DNA from: Verrucomicrobiota bacterium
GTDB taxonomy: Bacteria > Verrucomicrobiota > Verrucomicrobiia > Limisphaerales > AV2
Assembly: GCA_003218935.1 (NCBI GenBank)
Contig: QHPA01000070.1
Coordinates: 1 to 13,203 of the forward strand
DNA length: 13,203 nt
Direction of reading: 5' to 3'
Shown here: piece by piece, positions 1-6,806 of the stretch
Position numbering within the stretch: position 1 is the first letter of the stretch
Layout of the letters: every line of letters starts with the position of its first letter
Made by a program: the position numbers and the translations under genes
Notes under the pieces: model-generated
Databases searched by the model: none
Told to the model about the DNA's origin: nothing
The model's input: the letters and a program-made list of their open reading frames with translations, nothing else

Positions 1-233
1 CAGGTCGCTGACGGTGAGTGGGCATTGGTGAACCGCAGACCGCCCGTCGCGAGCTTGTCGATGTTCGGCGTCTTCACGTGCGTGGCGCCGTAACAACCCA
101 CGTCACCGTAGCCGACATCGTCGCTGTAGATAAGGACAATATTGGGCCTGGGCGTGGCGGCAAGGCCCGCTGCGGCGGCCAGCAGCAGCAACGCGCGCGC
201 GAGGAAGTTCGCTGATCGTATCATCGGTATCAT
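1..233 (-). CDS. Sulfatase, N-terminal fragment (runs off the window)
   Basis: The first 77 codons of a secreted type-I (formylglycine) sulfatase, which hydrolyses sulfate esters. The ATG at 233 begins a signal peptide (two Arg, then the hydrophobic run [16 protein letters not shown], probable cleavage near residue 26). It is followed directly by the sulfatase N-terminal hallmark [16 protein letters not shown]; the Asp pair at residues 38-39 would bind the catalytic calcium. The conserved KTPNIDKLA segment follows at about 54-62. The window ends at SPSAT plus the bases TG, just where the active-site Cys codon of the CxPSR motif is expected. An in-frame ATG at 224 is an alternative start. A purine-rich AGGGAAG lies about 10-17 bases upstream of the first ATG. 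It is the last gene of the minus-strand series seen here, separated from the 535-939 gene by a repeat-bearing spacer. Substrate cannot be judged from this fragment. Confidence 0.9.
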   Translation of the reverse strand, partial: MIPMIRSANFLARALLLLAAAAGLAATPRPNIVLIYSDDVGYGDVGCYGATHVKTPNIDKLATGGLRFTNAHSPSAT

Positions 234-260
234 GCGTTGGAGGCTTCCCTTATCCTGGAC
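233..260. repeat. Short duplicated intergenic block (copy A)
   Basis: The 28 bases from the start codon of the terminal sulfatase outward (TGCGTTGGAGGCTTCCCTTA...CCTGGAC) match 946-976 almost base for base, with small gaps and one substitution. Both copies lie immediately upstream of a start codon. Together with 441-497 they reproduce the block 946-1022, here split by the repeat-bearing stretch 261-440. Confidence 0.7.
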
Positions 261-440
261 ATTTCACAGCCGAACCGTAGCGCAGACTTCCAAGTCTGCT
301 GTATCGCAGGTTTCCAAACCTGCGGGCGCTCCGGTCGTTCCAACATGCTGCCGATGTGGAAATCGGCGATACAGCAGGTTTGGAAACCTGCGCTACGCGT
401 GTTTCGCGCGTTTGCCTCAACATCACTTTGAACTATCGAG
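261..440. repeat. REP/BIME-like cluster of four hairpins
   Basis: This fills most of the 234-534 gap between genes. A GTAG tetranucleotide (277-280) heads a run of palindromes: 282-299 (GCAGACTT-CC-AAGTCTGC, perfect), 306-323 (GCAGGTTT-CC-AAACCTGC, perfect), 350-367 (GCCGAT, 6-base loop, ATCGGC) and 374-391 (GCAGGTTT-GG-AAACCTGC, perfect). The run closes with an inverted CTAC at 393-396. Each hairpin is centred on TTCCAA, TTGGAA or a close variant. A GTAG foot beside an imperfect stem is the hallmark of REP sequences mobilised by RAYT (TnpA-REP) transposases; no such gene is in the window. Small ORFs reading through it encode only repeat-derived peptides and are not called as genes. Confidence 0.85.
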
Positions 441-500
441 TTTTGGCAGGACGACCTGTTCGGTCCAGTGGTTTCTGTGCTCGATAAATCGCCACCGCGG
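433..500 (-). pseudogene. Relic of a sulfatase 3' end, duplicated from the neighbour
   Basis: Read on the minus strand this encodes AIYRAQKPLDRTGRPAKTR and a TAG stop (435-433). That closely parallels the end of the sulfatase at 964-2610, which finishes AIYRTQKPLDRNRSSRP. At DNA level 441-497 matches 964-1022 nearly base for base. The frame stays open upstream only to a TGA near 530, where the 535-939 gene ends, so this is a leftover tail and not a gene. It shows that the region around the small gene was duplicated. Confidence 0.65.
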
Positions 501-534
501 CCGCTCTAAAGTCAGACGCAAGCTGTTTGTAGCC

Positions 535-939
535 TCATCTTACATCCTCCGCATTATAGTGCTTTTCCATTCTGCGTCCTTTACCCAACCATCCCGCTGA
601 AGGTCCGGTCACAACGAGTGTGAACCCATTTGTGGATGGAACATAATCGTAGGTGTCGTGCCACTTGTTGTGTTGAGCGAATGCCATTAATTCTTGGACG
701 ACATTTTTGTCCGCTTCGCCCAAGGAATCAGTAGACTGTAACTCGGACAACGAATGAGGGAAGCGGCCGTTTTGTATCTGAAAATATTTTATTTCTATTG
801 CTAGTTTCGAACAAACGTCATTGGCCTGCACATCTCTTGCTCTTTCGGATACCGCGCGGACAAGTTCTAACGCGAAGACTACTGTGAACATGACTACGCA
901 TATAAGTCCTAGAACAATAACAACGTTCTTACGTTTCAT
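535..939 (-). CDS. Small membrane-anchored protein, pseudopilin (GspG)-like
   Basis: A 134-residue protein with a short basic N-terminus (MKRKN) and a hydrophobic membrane helix at about residues 6-28, then a helical stretch and an outside domain. Residues 47-66 (KYFQIQNGRFPHSLSELQ) and 97-112 (TYDYVPSTNGFTLVVTGP) resemble the ENGRYPxSLxxL and YxxxxxGFxLxSxGP patterns of type II secretion major-pseudopilin-like proteins. The prepilin cleavage motif G-F-T-L-x-E is absent, so assembly into a pilus is doubtful. The gene is visibly richer in A+T than its neighbours. It is flanked by near-identical blocks (441-497 and 964-1022), which suggests it arrived by insertion or tandem duplication. No convincing ribosome binding site precedes the ATG at 939. 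Function unknown; the pseudopilin resemblance is pattern-level only. Confidence 0.65.
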   Translation of the reverse strand: MKRKNVVIVLGLICVVMFTVVFALELVRAVSERARDVQANDVCSKLAIEIKYFQIQNGRFPHSLSELQSTDSLGEADKNVVQELMAFAQHNKWHDTYDYVPSTNGFTLVVTGPSAGWLGKGRRMEKHYNAEDVR

Positions 940-945
940 TCTGGG

Positions 946-1022
946 TGCGTTGGAGACTTTCCCTTATGGCCTGGACGACCTGTTCCGGTCCAGTGGTTTC
1001 TGTGTTCGATAAATCGCCGCCG
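946..1022. repeat. Direct-repeat block (copy B) spanning a sulfatase 3' end
   Basis: This block holds the last 19 codons and stop of the sulfatase at 964-2610 plus the short spacer before the 535-939 gene. Positions 946-976 match 233-260, and 964-1022 match 441-497. The two matching parts are contiguous here but separated by the REP cluster in the other copy. The arrangement implies a duplication of about 80 bp bracketing the small gene, after which the downstream copy took in repeat DNA. Confidence 0.7.
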
Positions 1023-2610
1023 GGGTCGTGTTCGTCTGCCGGGCGCCCGGCGTGCTGCGGCCGTCGGCGACGTATCTCTCCAACAGTTTTGTCAGCCGTT
1101 CGGCCACTTCGGGATGCCGATCCTGGAGATTCGTCCTCTCCCCAATGTCGTTGGCGAGGTCGTAGAGTTGAATCGGAGGCAGATTCCGCGCTGGTTCGCT
1201 CCCCGGTCGTGGCGCGCTCCAACCGCCGGAGTCGGCGCACAGTTCCAGTTTCCATGCTTTCTGGCGCAGGGCGAATGAGCCGTTGATCGAATGATGCACC
1301 ACCGCCTCGCGCAACGGGCCGTTGTCGCGTCCCTCCAAAGCCGGGAGGATGCTGACGCTGTCCTCGGCGGCATTGTCGGGCAGCTTCACACCGAGAATAT
1401 CCGCGCAGGTGGCGAAAAGGTCGGTCAAGCAAATGAGTTGATCGCTGGTCGTGCGCGCTTGGACATGGCCGGGCCAGCGGACGATGAAGGGAACGCGATG
1501 TCCGCCGTCAAAAATGTCCGCCTTGTACCCGCGGAAATGGTAACTCGGGTTGTGTCCTTTCGCGGTCAGTTCATCGAACTTTGCCTCCGGCGAACATCCG
1601 TTGTCGCTGGTGAAAACGACGAGTGTGCTCCCGGCGAGGCTGTTCCTGTCGAGCGCTGCCAGCACCTGTCCCACGGTCCAATCGACTTCCATCACGAAAT
1701 CGCCATACGGATTGAGCCCGCTTCTGCCCCGCCATTCGGGCGTGGGCGCGATCGGCGTGTGAGGCGCGTTCAGCGCCAGGTAGAGGAAGAAGGGCTTGCC
1801 GGCCCTGGCGCCGGCGGCCCGCTGATCGATATAGTCCATCGCTCTTTGCGTGAGAGTGGGAAGCACATCCGCGGCATCGAAATTGGCGGCGGCGGGTCCT
1901 TTGCGCGTCATTCCGCCGCTGCGACCGAGCATCAGGGGAAAGGCCTTGTCCACGGCGGGAATGGCCGTGACATGGTCGTTCTCGATAAACGTGTAAGGAA
2001 CCATGTCGAGCGATGCGCTGATTCCGAAATAGTAGTCAAAGCCGACCTGGTTCGGTCCGTTGCGGATCGGCCTGGTGAAATCGACGCGCCAGCCCGCTTC
2101 GCCTTTCTCGATGTTGTCGTCGAACTTTTCCGCGCCCGCTTTGAGCGTCCAGTCCATGCCGAGGTGCCACTTGCCGATGCAAGCGGTGCGATACCCATGC
2201 TGTTTGAGAAACGCCGGCACCGTGAGCCGTCCCGCCGCGATCAGCCGCGGGCTCAACCCGCCCAGCACGCCGCTCTTAAGGCGCGAACGCCAATTATAGC
2301 GACCGGTGAGAATGCCGTAGCGCGTGGGCGAACAGACCGACGAGCTGGAATGCGCATCGGTGAAAATCATTCCGGCCGCGGCCAGTCTGTCCATGTTCGG
2401 TGTGGGGATCTTGCCGTCGGGATTGAGGCACTTAACGTCCCCATAACCCAGGTCGTCGCAAAGCAGGTACACGATGTTCGGCGCGGACCTTTTCGCGACT
2501 TCACCGGCGCGGCTATCGCTGATGACCGATCCGAGAGTGAGCGCCGTGACGAAACTCAGTCCGGCGCGCCAGGCCGGATTTCTTTTGGGGACCGCCGAAT
2601 GAGGCTTCAT
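964..2610 (-). CDS. Secreted arylsulfatase (CSPTR type)
   Basis: A 548-residue full-length type-I sulfatase. An N-terminal signal sequence spans about residues 1-36 (hydrophobic LSFVTALTLGSVIS, then SRAG). The catalytic domain opens with NIVYLLCDDLGYGD, where Asp52 and Asp53 would bind Ca. The formylglycine site is Cys93 in CSPTR with LTGR behind it. Other active-site positions are GKWH (Lys147, His149), NAPHTP (His284), TSDNG (Asp336, Asn337) and Lys363 in the run before GGHRVPFIVRWPG. The C-terminal subdomain carries SINGSFALRQKAWKLEL and ends QLYDLANDIGERTNL, the usual sulfatase closing signature. The ATG at 2610 has AGGA three bases upstream and starts 15 bases after the preceding stop, so it is probably co-transcribed with 2626-4179. 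It is intact. Substrate is unassigned; this general type is often annotated arylsulfatase A-like. Confidence 0.95.
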   Translation of the reverse strand: MKPHSAVPKRNPAWRAGLSFVTALTLGSVISDSRAGEVAKRSAPNIVYLLCDDLGYGDVKCLNPDGKIPTPNMDRLAAAGMIFTDAHSSSSVCSPTRYGILTGRYNWRSRLKSGVLGGLSPRLIAAGRLTVPAFLKQHGYRTACIGKWHLGMDWTLKAGAEKFDDNIEKGEAGWRVDFTRPIRNGPNQVGFDYYFGISASLDMVPYTFIENDHVTAIPAVDKAFPLMLGRSGGMTRKGPAAANFDAADVLPTLTQRAMDYIDQRAAGARAGKPFFLYLALNAPHTPIAPTPEWRGRSGLNPYGDFVMEVDWTVGQVLAALDRNSLAGSTLVVFTSDNGCSPEAKFDELTAKGHNPSYHFRGYKADIFDGGHRVPFIVRWPGHVQARTTSDQLICLTDLFATCADILGVKLPDNAAEDSVSILPALEGRDNGPLREAVVHHSINGSFALRQKAWKLELCADSGGWSAPRPGSEPARNLPPIQLYDLANDIGERTNLQDRHPEVAERLTKLLERYVADGRSTPGARQTNTTPAAIYRTQKPLDRNRSSRP

Positions 2611-2625
2611 AGTTCCTGACTGAAT

Positions 2626-4179
2626 TCAATTTTGGTTCTTTTGTTCGCCGTTTGTGCCGGCAGGCCGGCCGTTTTCACCGCGGTTGACCAGGTCCGGGTC
2701 CATCTGCTTGAGCAACGCTTCGTTCGGTCCGCCGCCGAATTGTTTCCAGTAAAGCGCTTTGAAGGGATTGATCTTCGGTCCGATTGCATCTTCATTTTCG
2801 AGTCGAGGCAATACTTCGCACCACCATTCCTCGTAAGCCGCGCGGAGTCTAGCGACGATCTCCGGGTGTTGTTCAATGACGTTCTTTGTTTCTCCCGGAT
2901 CGGTCTTGAGATCGTAGAGTTCGGTGTTGTTCACCAGCGCGAAACGGCTGTTGCGGATGGAGCAGTTCTTGAACTTCCATTCCGCCGCCTTCCCGCGCGG
3001 CCAGCGTCCGACGTGCGTCACCAGGACGCGATCCGGCCAGTCGGCTTTGGGATTCTTCAACAGCGGCAGCAGACTGCGGCCCTCCACTTGTCGCCTCACC
3101 GCATCGCTGAGTTTCGCGCCGGCGATCTCTGCCAGGGTCGGGAAGATGTCGATGTGCGCGGTGAGCGCGGCGCAATCGACGCCGCCCTGGAACGCGGCGG
3201 GCCAACGCCAGAACGACGGCACACGCGTCCCGCCTTCATAGGGCGTGACTTTGCCGCCGCGCATGCCGGCGTTGTAAACCTTCACGCCGAATGTGCCGCC
3301 GTTATCGGTCAGGAAAATAACGAGCGTGTTCTCCTCGATCCCCCACTCTTTGAGCTTCTTCAACAACGCGCCGAAGTTCTCGTCAAGGTTCTCGATCATC
3401 CCGAAGAATCTGGCGGTATCGTCCGGGACTTTGCCTTTGTAGCGCTTGAAATACTCGTCCGGTAGCTGGAGCGGCGCGTGGGCGGCATTGAGCGGGAGAT
3501 AGACGAAGAACGGCGCCCCGCCCTTTCGCTTCTCCTCCATCCACTTCAGCGCCTGTCGAAAGAACACGTCCGTGCAATAGCCTCTGGTCTTCTCGAACCT
3601 GCCGTTGTGGAGAATGGCCGGATTGAAATAGGTGTTGCCGGGCGCGTCGCCGCAACTGCCCGGATACGTCTGCCCGATTCCTCCGCCGCCATGGATGAAC
3701 GTTTCGTCGAAACCGCGCCGGTCCGGCCGGCGATCCGGTTCGTCGCCCAAGTGCCACTTGCCGAAGATGCCGGTCGTGTAGCCGGCGTTTTTCAGCACCT
3801 GAGCGATGGTCGTGGCTTTGAGCGTCAATCGTTCGCGCTCGTCAATGGTGTGCGTGACGCCGTTCTTGAACTTATGCCGTCCGGTCATCAACGCCGCGCG
3901 GGTCGGCGCGCAGGTCGGGCTTACGTGAAAATCCGTAAAGCGGACGCTCTGCTTCCAGAACGCGTCGGCAGCCGGCGTATGGATGATCGGATTGCCCAGA
4001 CAGGCGTAATCGCCGTAGCCGACGTCGTCCGGCATGACGATGACGATGTTCGGGCGCTTGGGAGCGTTTGCGGTCTGGCTCGCTCCAATCGCCGGCAACA
4101 GAGCCGTCAACAAACCGCAAGTGCCAACGAACAAAGCCTGCCGCGGCTTGATCCAGCGCGACTTTCTTTCATTGTTCAT
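2626..4179 (-). CDS. Secreted arylsulfatase (CAPTR type)
   Basis: A 517-residue type-I sulfatase. The open frame reaches a TTG at 4200, but the ATG at 4179 (MNNERKSRW) gives a normal signal peptide: basic n-region, hydrophobic ALFVGTCGLLTALLPAIGAS, cleavage near residue 34. Motifs in order: RPNIVIVMPDDVGYGD (Asp51, Asp52), formylglycine Cys90 in CAPTR, GKWHLGD (Lys141, His143), NAAHAP (His234), TDNG (Asp292, Asn293), and GGKVTPYEGGTRVP with Lys310. The closing ELYDLKTDPGETKNV is followed by about 70 extra residues with several Trp (YEEWWCEVLPR, ALYWKQFGGG), a longer tail than its neighbours. It reads as intact. No strong ribosome binding site precedes either candidate start. It is first in a two-sulfatase unit with 964-2610, and a 214-base repeat-bearing spacer separates it from the broken gene upstream. 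Substrate unassigned. Confidence 0.94.
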   Translation of the reverse strand: MNNERKSRWIKPRQALFVGTCGLLTALLPAIGASQTANAPKRPNIVIVMPDDVGYGDYACLGNPIIHTPAADAFWKQSVRFTDFHVSPTCAPTRAALMTGRHKFKNGVTHTIDERERLTLKATTIAQVLKNAGYTTGIFGKWHLGDEPDRRPDRRGFDETFIHGGGGIGQTYPGSCGDAPGNTYFNPAILHNGRFEKTRGYCTDVFFRQALKWMEEKRKGGAPFFVYLPLNAAHAPLQLPDEYFKRYKGKVPDDTARFFGMIENLDENFGALLKKLKEWGIEENTLVIFLTDNGGTFGVKVYNAGMRGGKVTPYEGGTRVPSFWRWPAAFQGGVDCAALTAHIDIFPTLAEIAGAKLSDAVRRQVEGRSLLPLLKNPKADWPDRVLVTHVGRWPRGKAAEWKFKNCSIRNSRFALVNNTELYDLKTDPGETKNVIEQHPEIVARLRAAYEEWWCEVLPRLENEDAIGPKINPFKALYWKQFGGGPNEALLKQMDPDLVNRGENGRPAGTNGEQKNQN

Positions 4180-4210
4180 TTGATTGAATTGAAATCGCAA
4201 ACTCCGACCG

Positions 4211-4261
4211 GGCGACTGGAAAGTCGCCCCAACCCGCAGGCTGGAAAACCTGTTGCGCTAC
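4211..4261. repeat. REP-like hairpin pair, GTAG on the minus strand
   Basis: Perfect hairpin GGCGACT-GGAA-AGTCGCC at 4211-4228, then a weaker palindrome around 4236-4254 (GCAGG...CCTGTTGC), closed by CTAC at 4258-4261, which is GTAG on the minus strand. The GGAA/TTCC centre and the GTAG foot place it in the same family as the cluster at 277-396, in opposite orientation. It lies just upstream of the sulfatase starting at 4179. Confidence 0.8.
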
Positions 4262-4320
4262 AGTCCTGTTCATCGGAAGCTTCCACGACCTCACCATCGC
4301 GCATCTGAACCATGAACTGG

Positions 4321-4364
4321 CCGGGACAATTCTGTGTTGCACCTGCAACAAGAAATTGTCCCGG
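4321..4364. repeat. 44-bp near-perfect palindrome
   Basis: Outer arms CCGGGACAATT (4321-4331) and AATTGTCCCGG (4354-4364) are perfect complements. After a four-base internal bulge, GTTGC and GCAAC form a second stem around a four-base loop. It has no T-run on either side, so it is a poor intrinsic terminator by the usual rule. It is unrelated in sequence to the other repeats here. It could be a protein-binding palindrome, a folded RNA element or another non-autonomous repeat. It sits between the pseudogene stop (4394) and the next sulfatase start (4179). Confidence 0.7.
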
Positions 4365-4393
4365 TGGAGACGCGGTTAATGGACAGGGAACCG

Positions 4394-5222
4394 CTATTGC
4401 TGCTCTGACCTGAATCGCGCCTGCAGATCTTCGAGCAGCCGCGGCACGTAAGGGGCATAGCGGGCATCCGGTACCTTGCCTTGTGACGGCATCGCCTGGA
4501 TTGCCTGAGCCGCCGGCGCGGCTTTGTTGCCCAGCGCATCCAGCGCGTTCAACGCCGCCATCGACACGAATACGCCGTTCTTGCCGTTGGGTCCCAACTC
4601 GACCAACGTGCTCAATGCCTGCTTCTGGTCTGCGGCACTTCCGTAGCGTCCGAGCGCTTCCGCCGCGGCGATGCGGACGTAAGGCGAGCTGTCTTTTAAC
4701 GCGGCCGCCAGTTCTTCATGCGCCGCTTGCACACCCTTCTCACCGCGCATCAACGTGCCCAGCGCCGCCCAATAACGCACTGCGCTGTCGTTGTCTTTTC
4801 GCTGTTTCAACGCCGGCACGGCATCGGCTTCAAGCATCGACGCCAGTTCCGCTGCTTCGAAGACACGCTCAAGCGGATATTGACTGTCGTTGTGGCCCAT
4901 GTCGAAAGGCGAACCGCCGTTCGCGCGGGTGAAAAGTTCGCCTTCGGGCAGGAAACCGACGTCGCGGATGCTTCTCGCGAGCTCCTCCTGGGCTTTACCG
5001 CAGCCGGGTCTTGAACTCCTGATGCGCCCGAGACGCGGCGAGGTTGTTGATTTCGTCGGGATCGGATTGCAGGTCGTAGAGTTCCTCGGGCGCCTTGGTG
5101 TTACAGAAGATGTCCTGGGCGGGCGTCAGTTTGCTTTCGTCATGGAGTTGTTTCCACACTCGCGTCGTCGGTGTCTGGAACATGTAATCGATGTGCTGTC
5201 CGTAAATTTTGTGAGGCATATA
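4394..5222 (-). pseudogene. HEAT-tailed sulfatase, 5'-truncated and frameshifted
   Basis: Only the last roughly 270 residues of a larger sulfatase remain. The first part (5219-4998: HKIYGQHIDYMFQTPTTRVW ... EELYDLQSDPDEINNLAA ... TRLR) holds the end of the sulfatase domain, then hits TAA at 4997. Skipping one T at 4997 turns CGG-TAA-AGC into CGG-AAA-GCC and gives RKAQEELARSIRDVGFLPEG, running straight into the other frame. That frame carries GELFTRANGGSPFDMGH and a HEAT-repeat-like helical tail (SPYVRIAAAEALGRYG) to the stop at 4394. The whole N-terminal catalytic half, including the formylglycine Cys, is missing. The coding sequence breaks off at 5222, where a palindromic repeat begins at 5224. 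Planctomycete and verrucomicrobial sulfatases of this build are normally above 600 residues. Not expected to be an active enzyme. Confidence 0.88.
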
Positions 5223-5223
5223 C

Positions 5224-5271
5224 GTGGGGCGAGACTCTGTCGAGTCCTGATTCCCAACCGACAGAAATCAG
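5224..5271. repeat. Degenerate half-copy of the GGTGGGGCGAGACTCC repeat
   Basis: GTGGGGCGAGACTCTGTCGA plus a diverged centre (CCGACAGAAATCAG) matches the left arm and loop of the full copy at 5297-5370 with several changes. It abuts the point where the HEAT-tailed sulfatase is truncated, so it marks an older repeat insertion or recombination point. Confidence 0.75.
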
Positions 5272-5296
5272 TGGGATCACGCAGTGGGGCCATACC

Positions 5297-5370
5297 GGTG
5301 GGGCGAGACTCCGTCGAGCCCCGTTCTCCCAACGACAGAAAATTAGGGCTCGACGGAGTCTCGCCCCACC
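5297..5370. repeat. 25-bp perfect inverted repeat element (copy 1)
   Basis: Arms 5297-5321 and 5346-5370 are perfect reverse complements (GGTGGGGCGAGACTCC... and ...GGAGTCTCGCCCCACC), separated by 24 bases containing CCCAACGACAGAAAATTA. The same arms occur at 8615-8688 with the centre reversed, so the element inserts in both orientations. CAT occurs just outside each end (5291-5293; 5375-5377). The non-repeat DNA at 5376-5462 between it and the upstream sulfatase stop holds nothing I can identify. Confidence 0.9.
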
Positions 5371-5462
5371 CGGTTCATGAGTACGGGGCGGCCGGCGGAT
5401 GCCACCGATTTTTCCTGGGCGCAACCGCCAACACCAGGCGCGCGTGGGGTGAGCGTGGGTGA

Positions 5463-6806
5463 TCATTTCAAACCGAGACCGGTCCGACGCCATTGTGCGC
5501 GCAACGCATCCAATGTGGCAGAATAAGCTGGATCGGCGGCGAGATTGCGTTGCTCCAACGAATCGGCCTGAACGTCATATAACTCTTCGCTTTCAGGATT
5601 CGGCGCCAGCCAGCGCAGGTAAACCCAGCGCTCGGCGCGAATGCCTTCGCTGGGCGGAATGATATTTGGGCCGTAGTGATGTTCATAGAAGAAGTCCGTG
5701 CGCCAGTCGGCCGGACGCGTTCCGTTGAGCAACGGCGCAAGGCTGCGACCTTGCACCCCGGCGGGAACCGGCACACCGGCCAGCTCCAGCATCGTTGGCG
5801 CAAAATCAAGATTCAGAGTCAGCGCGTCCACGATTCGCCCGCGCTTAGGCTTCGGCAGGCGCGGGTCCACAATGATGAGCGGGACGCGGATGCTTTCCTC
5901 ATACATCAGCCATTTATCGGCCAGGCCGCGTTCACCGGCGAACCAGCCGTTGTCCGACGTGAAGATGATCACCGTGTTGTCCGCCAGTCCGCGGCCGGCC
6001 AGCTTCGCGACGATACGACCGACCTCGCGGTCGATCCCGGTGACGAGCCGATAATAGTCGCGCATTGTGCCCTGAAACATTTCAGGTGTCGCGAAACGTT
6101 TCGCCCAGCGACGCCGGCCTTCGGATTTTTTGACGAACTCCGGCAGAAGCCGGAAATAGTCGTCAGACGCCGTCTTCGGAACCGGAATTGGATCGGCCGC
6201 ATAGAGCGGTTCGTCGCGAAGGTCGGGTTGAAATTCGCGCGGCTTGCCATCGCGGGCGTGTGGAGAATTGAAGCTGATCGAGAGGCAGAAAGGCCGGACG
6301 TCAGTGCGGTCATCGAGAAACTCCAGCGCCTCATTCCCGAACCGCGCGGTCGCGTGTGTCTGCGACGGATCCTTCGGGTCGATGAACCACTCGCCGGCCT
6401 GTCCGGGAAGCCCGCGCCAGAAATCGAAATCAGCGGCCTTCGACGCGATGTATTTCGCGTCGCCGACGCCGAATTTGCCGATGAAACCGGTCCGGTAACC
6501 CGCTGCGCACAGCAGCGCCGGGTACGTTTGTGCCCATTGCGCGGTTGTCAGCGGCGTCTTGAAATCGCCGATGCCGTGGCGTCGCTCGTACTGGCCGGTG
6601 AAGATCGAGGCGCGGCTGACGCAACAGATGGAAGTGGTGACGAAGTGATTCCGAAACCGCGCGCCGTTCGCGGCGAGACGGTCGAGGTTCGGCGTCCGGA
6701 TAAGTCGATTGCCCGCGCAACCCATCGAGTCAAATCGTTGATCGTCGGTCAGGATGAAGACGAAATTGGGCCGGCGGACCGGTCTGGCGGTGTTCGAAAC
6801 CGGCAC
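5463..6806 (-). CDS. Sulfatase with CCVSR active site, leader out of frame with any ATG
   Basis: A 447-residue type-I sulfatase domain if started at the GTG at 6806, the only usable in-frame start. Motifs: RPNFVFILTDDQRFD (Asp21, Asp22), formylglycine Cys61 in CCVSR with ASIFTGQY, GKFGVGD (Lys111; the usual His two residues on is Val/Gly here), NSPHARDG (His183), TSDNGW (Asp285, Asn286), and GLADKWLMYEESIRVP (Lys298). It closes with EELYDVQADSLEQRNLA. The Pro of the canonical CxPSR is Val, and the GKWH His is missing, so it belongs to a distinct subgroup or has altered activity. The GTG protein would lack a secretion signal. The codons directly upstream, in the same frame, encode an obvious one (separate entry). 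Its TGA overlaps an ATG (ATGA at 5466-5463) leading only into repeat DNA. Confidence 0.88.
   Translation of the reverse strand: MPVSNTARPVRRPNFVFILTDDQRFDSMGCAGNRLIRTPNLDRLAANGARFRNHFVTTSICCVSRASIFTGQYERRHGIGDFKTPLTTAQWAQTYPALLCAAGYRTGFIGKFGVGDAKYIASKAADFDFWRGLPGQAGEWFIDPKDPSQTHATARFGNEALEFLDDRTDVRPFCLSISFNSPHARDGKPREFQPDLRDEPLYAADPIPVPKTASDDYFRLLPEFVKKSEGRRRWAKRFATPEMFQGTMRDYYRLVTGIDREVGRIVAKLAGRGLADNTVIIFTSDNGWFAGERGLADKWLMYEESIRVPLIIVDPRLPKPKRGRIVDALTLNLDFAPTMLELAGVPVPAGVQGRSLAPLLNGTRPADWRTDFFYEHHYGPNIIPPSEGIRAERWVYLRWLAPNPESEELYDVQADSLEQRNLAADPAYSATLDALRAQWRRTGLGLK

Noticed and set aside
277..396. Possible CRISPR array
   Set aside because: The repeats are palindromes of unequal sequence with irregular spacing and no uniform spacers; no cas genes are present.
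142..600. 152-codon plus-strand ORF across the repeat cluster
   Set aside because: It translates REP hairpins and the antisense of two minus-strand features; repeat-derived peptides of this kind are commonly mis-annotated as hypothetical proteins.
1291..2619. Long plus-strand open frame (442 codons) opposite the 964-2610 sulfatase
   Set aside because: It is the antisense shadow of a clear sulfatase in GC-rich DNA; its translation is Arg/Gly/His-rich with no recognisable domain. The same applies to the plus-strand frames at 5676-6947, 7237-8613 and 9102-10367.
5140..5493. 117-codon minus-strand ORF starting near the end of the 5463-6806 sulfatase
   Set aside because: Most of its product comes from the palindromic repeats (GGARLRRALIF-type peptides); no homology or leader is recognisable.
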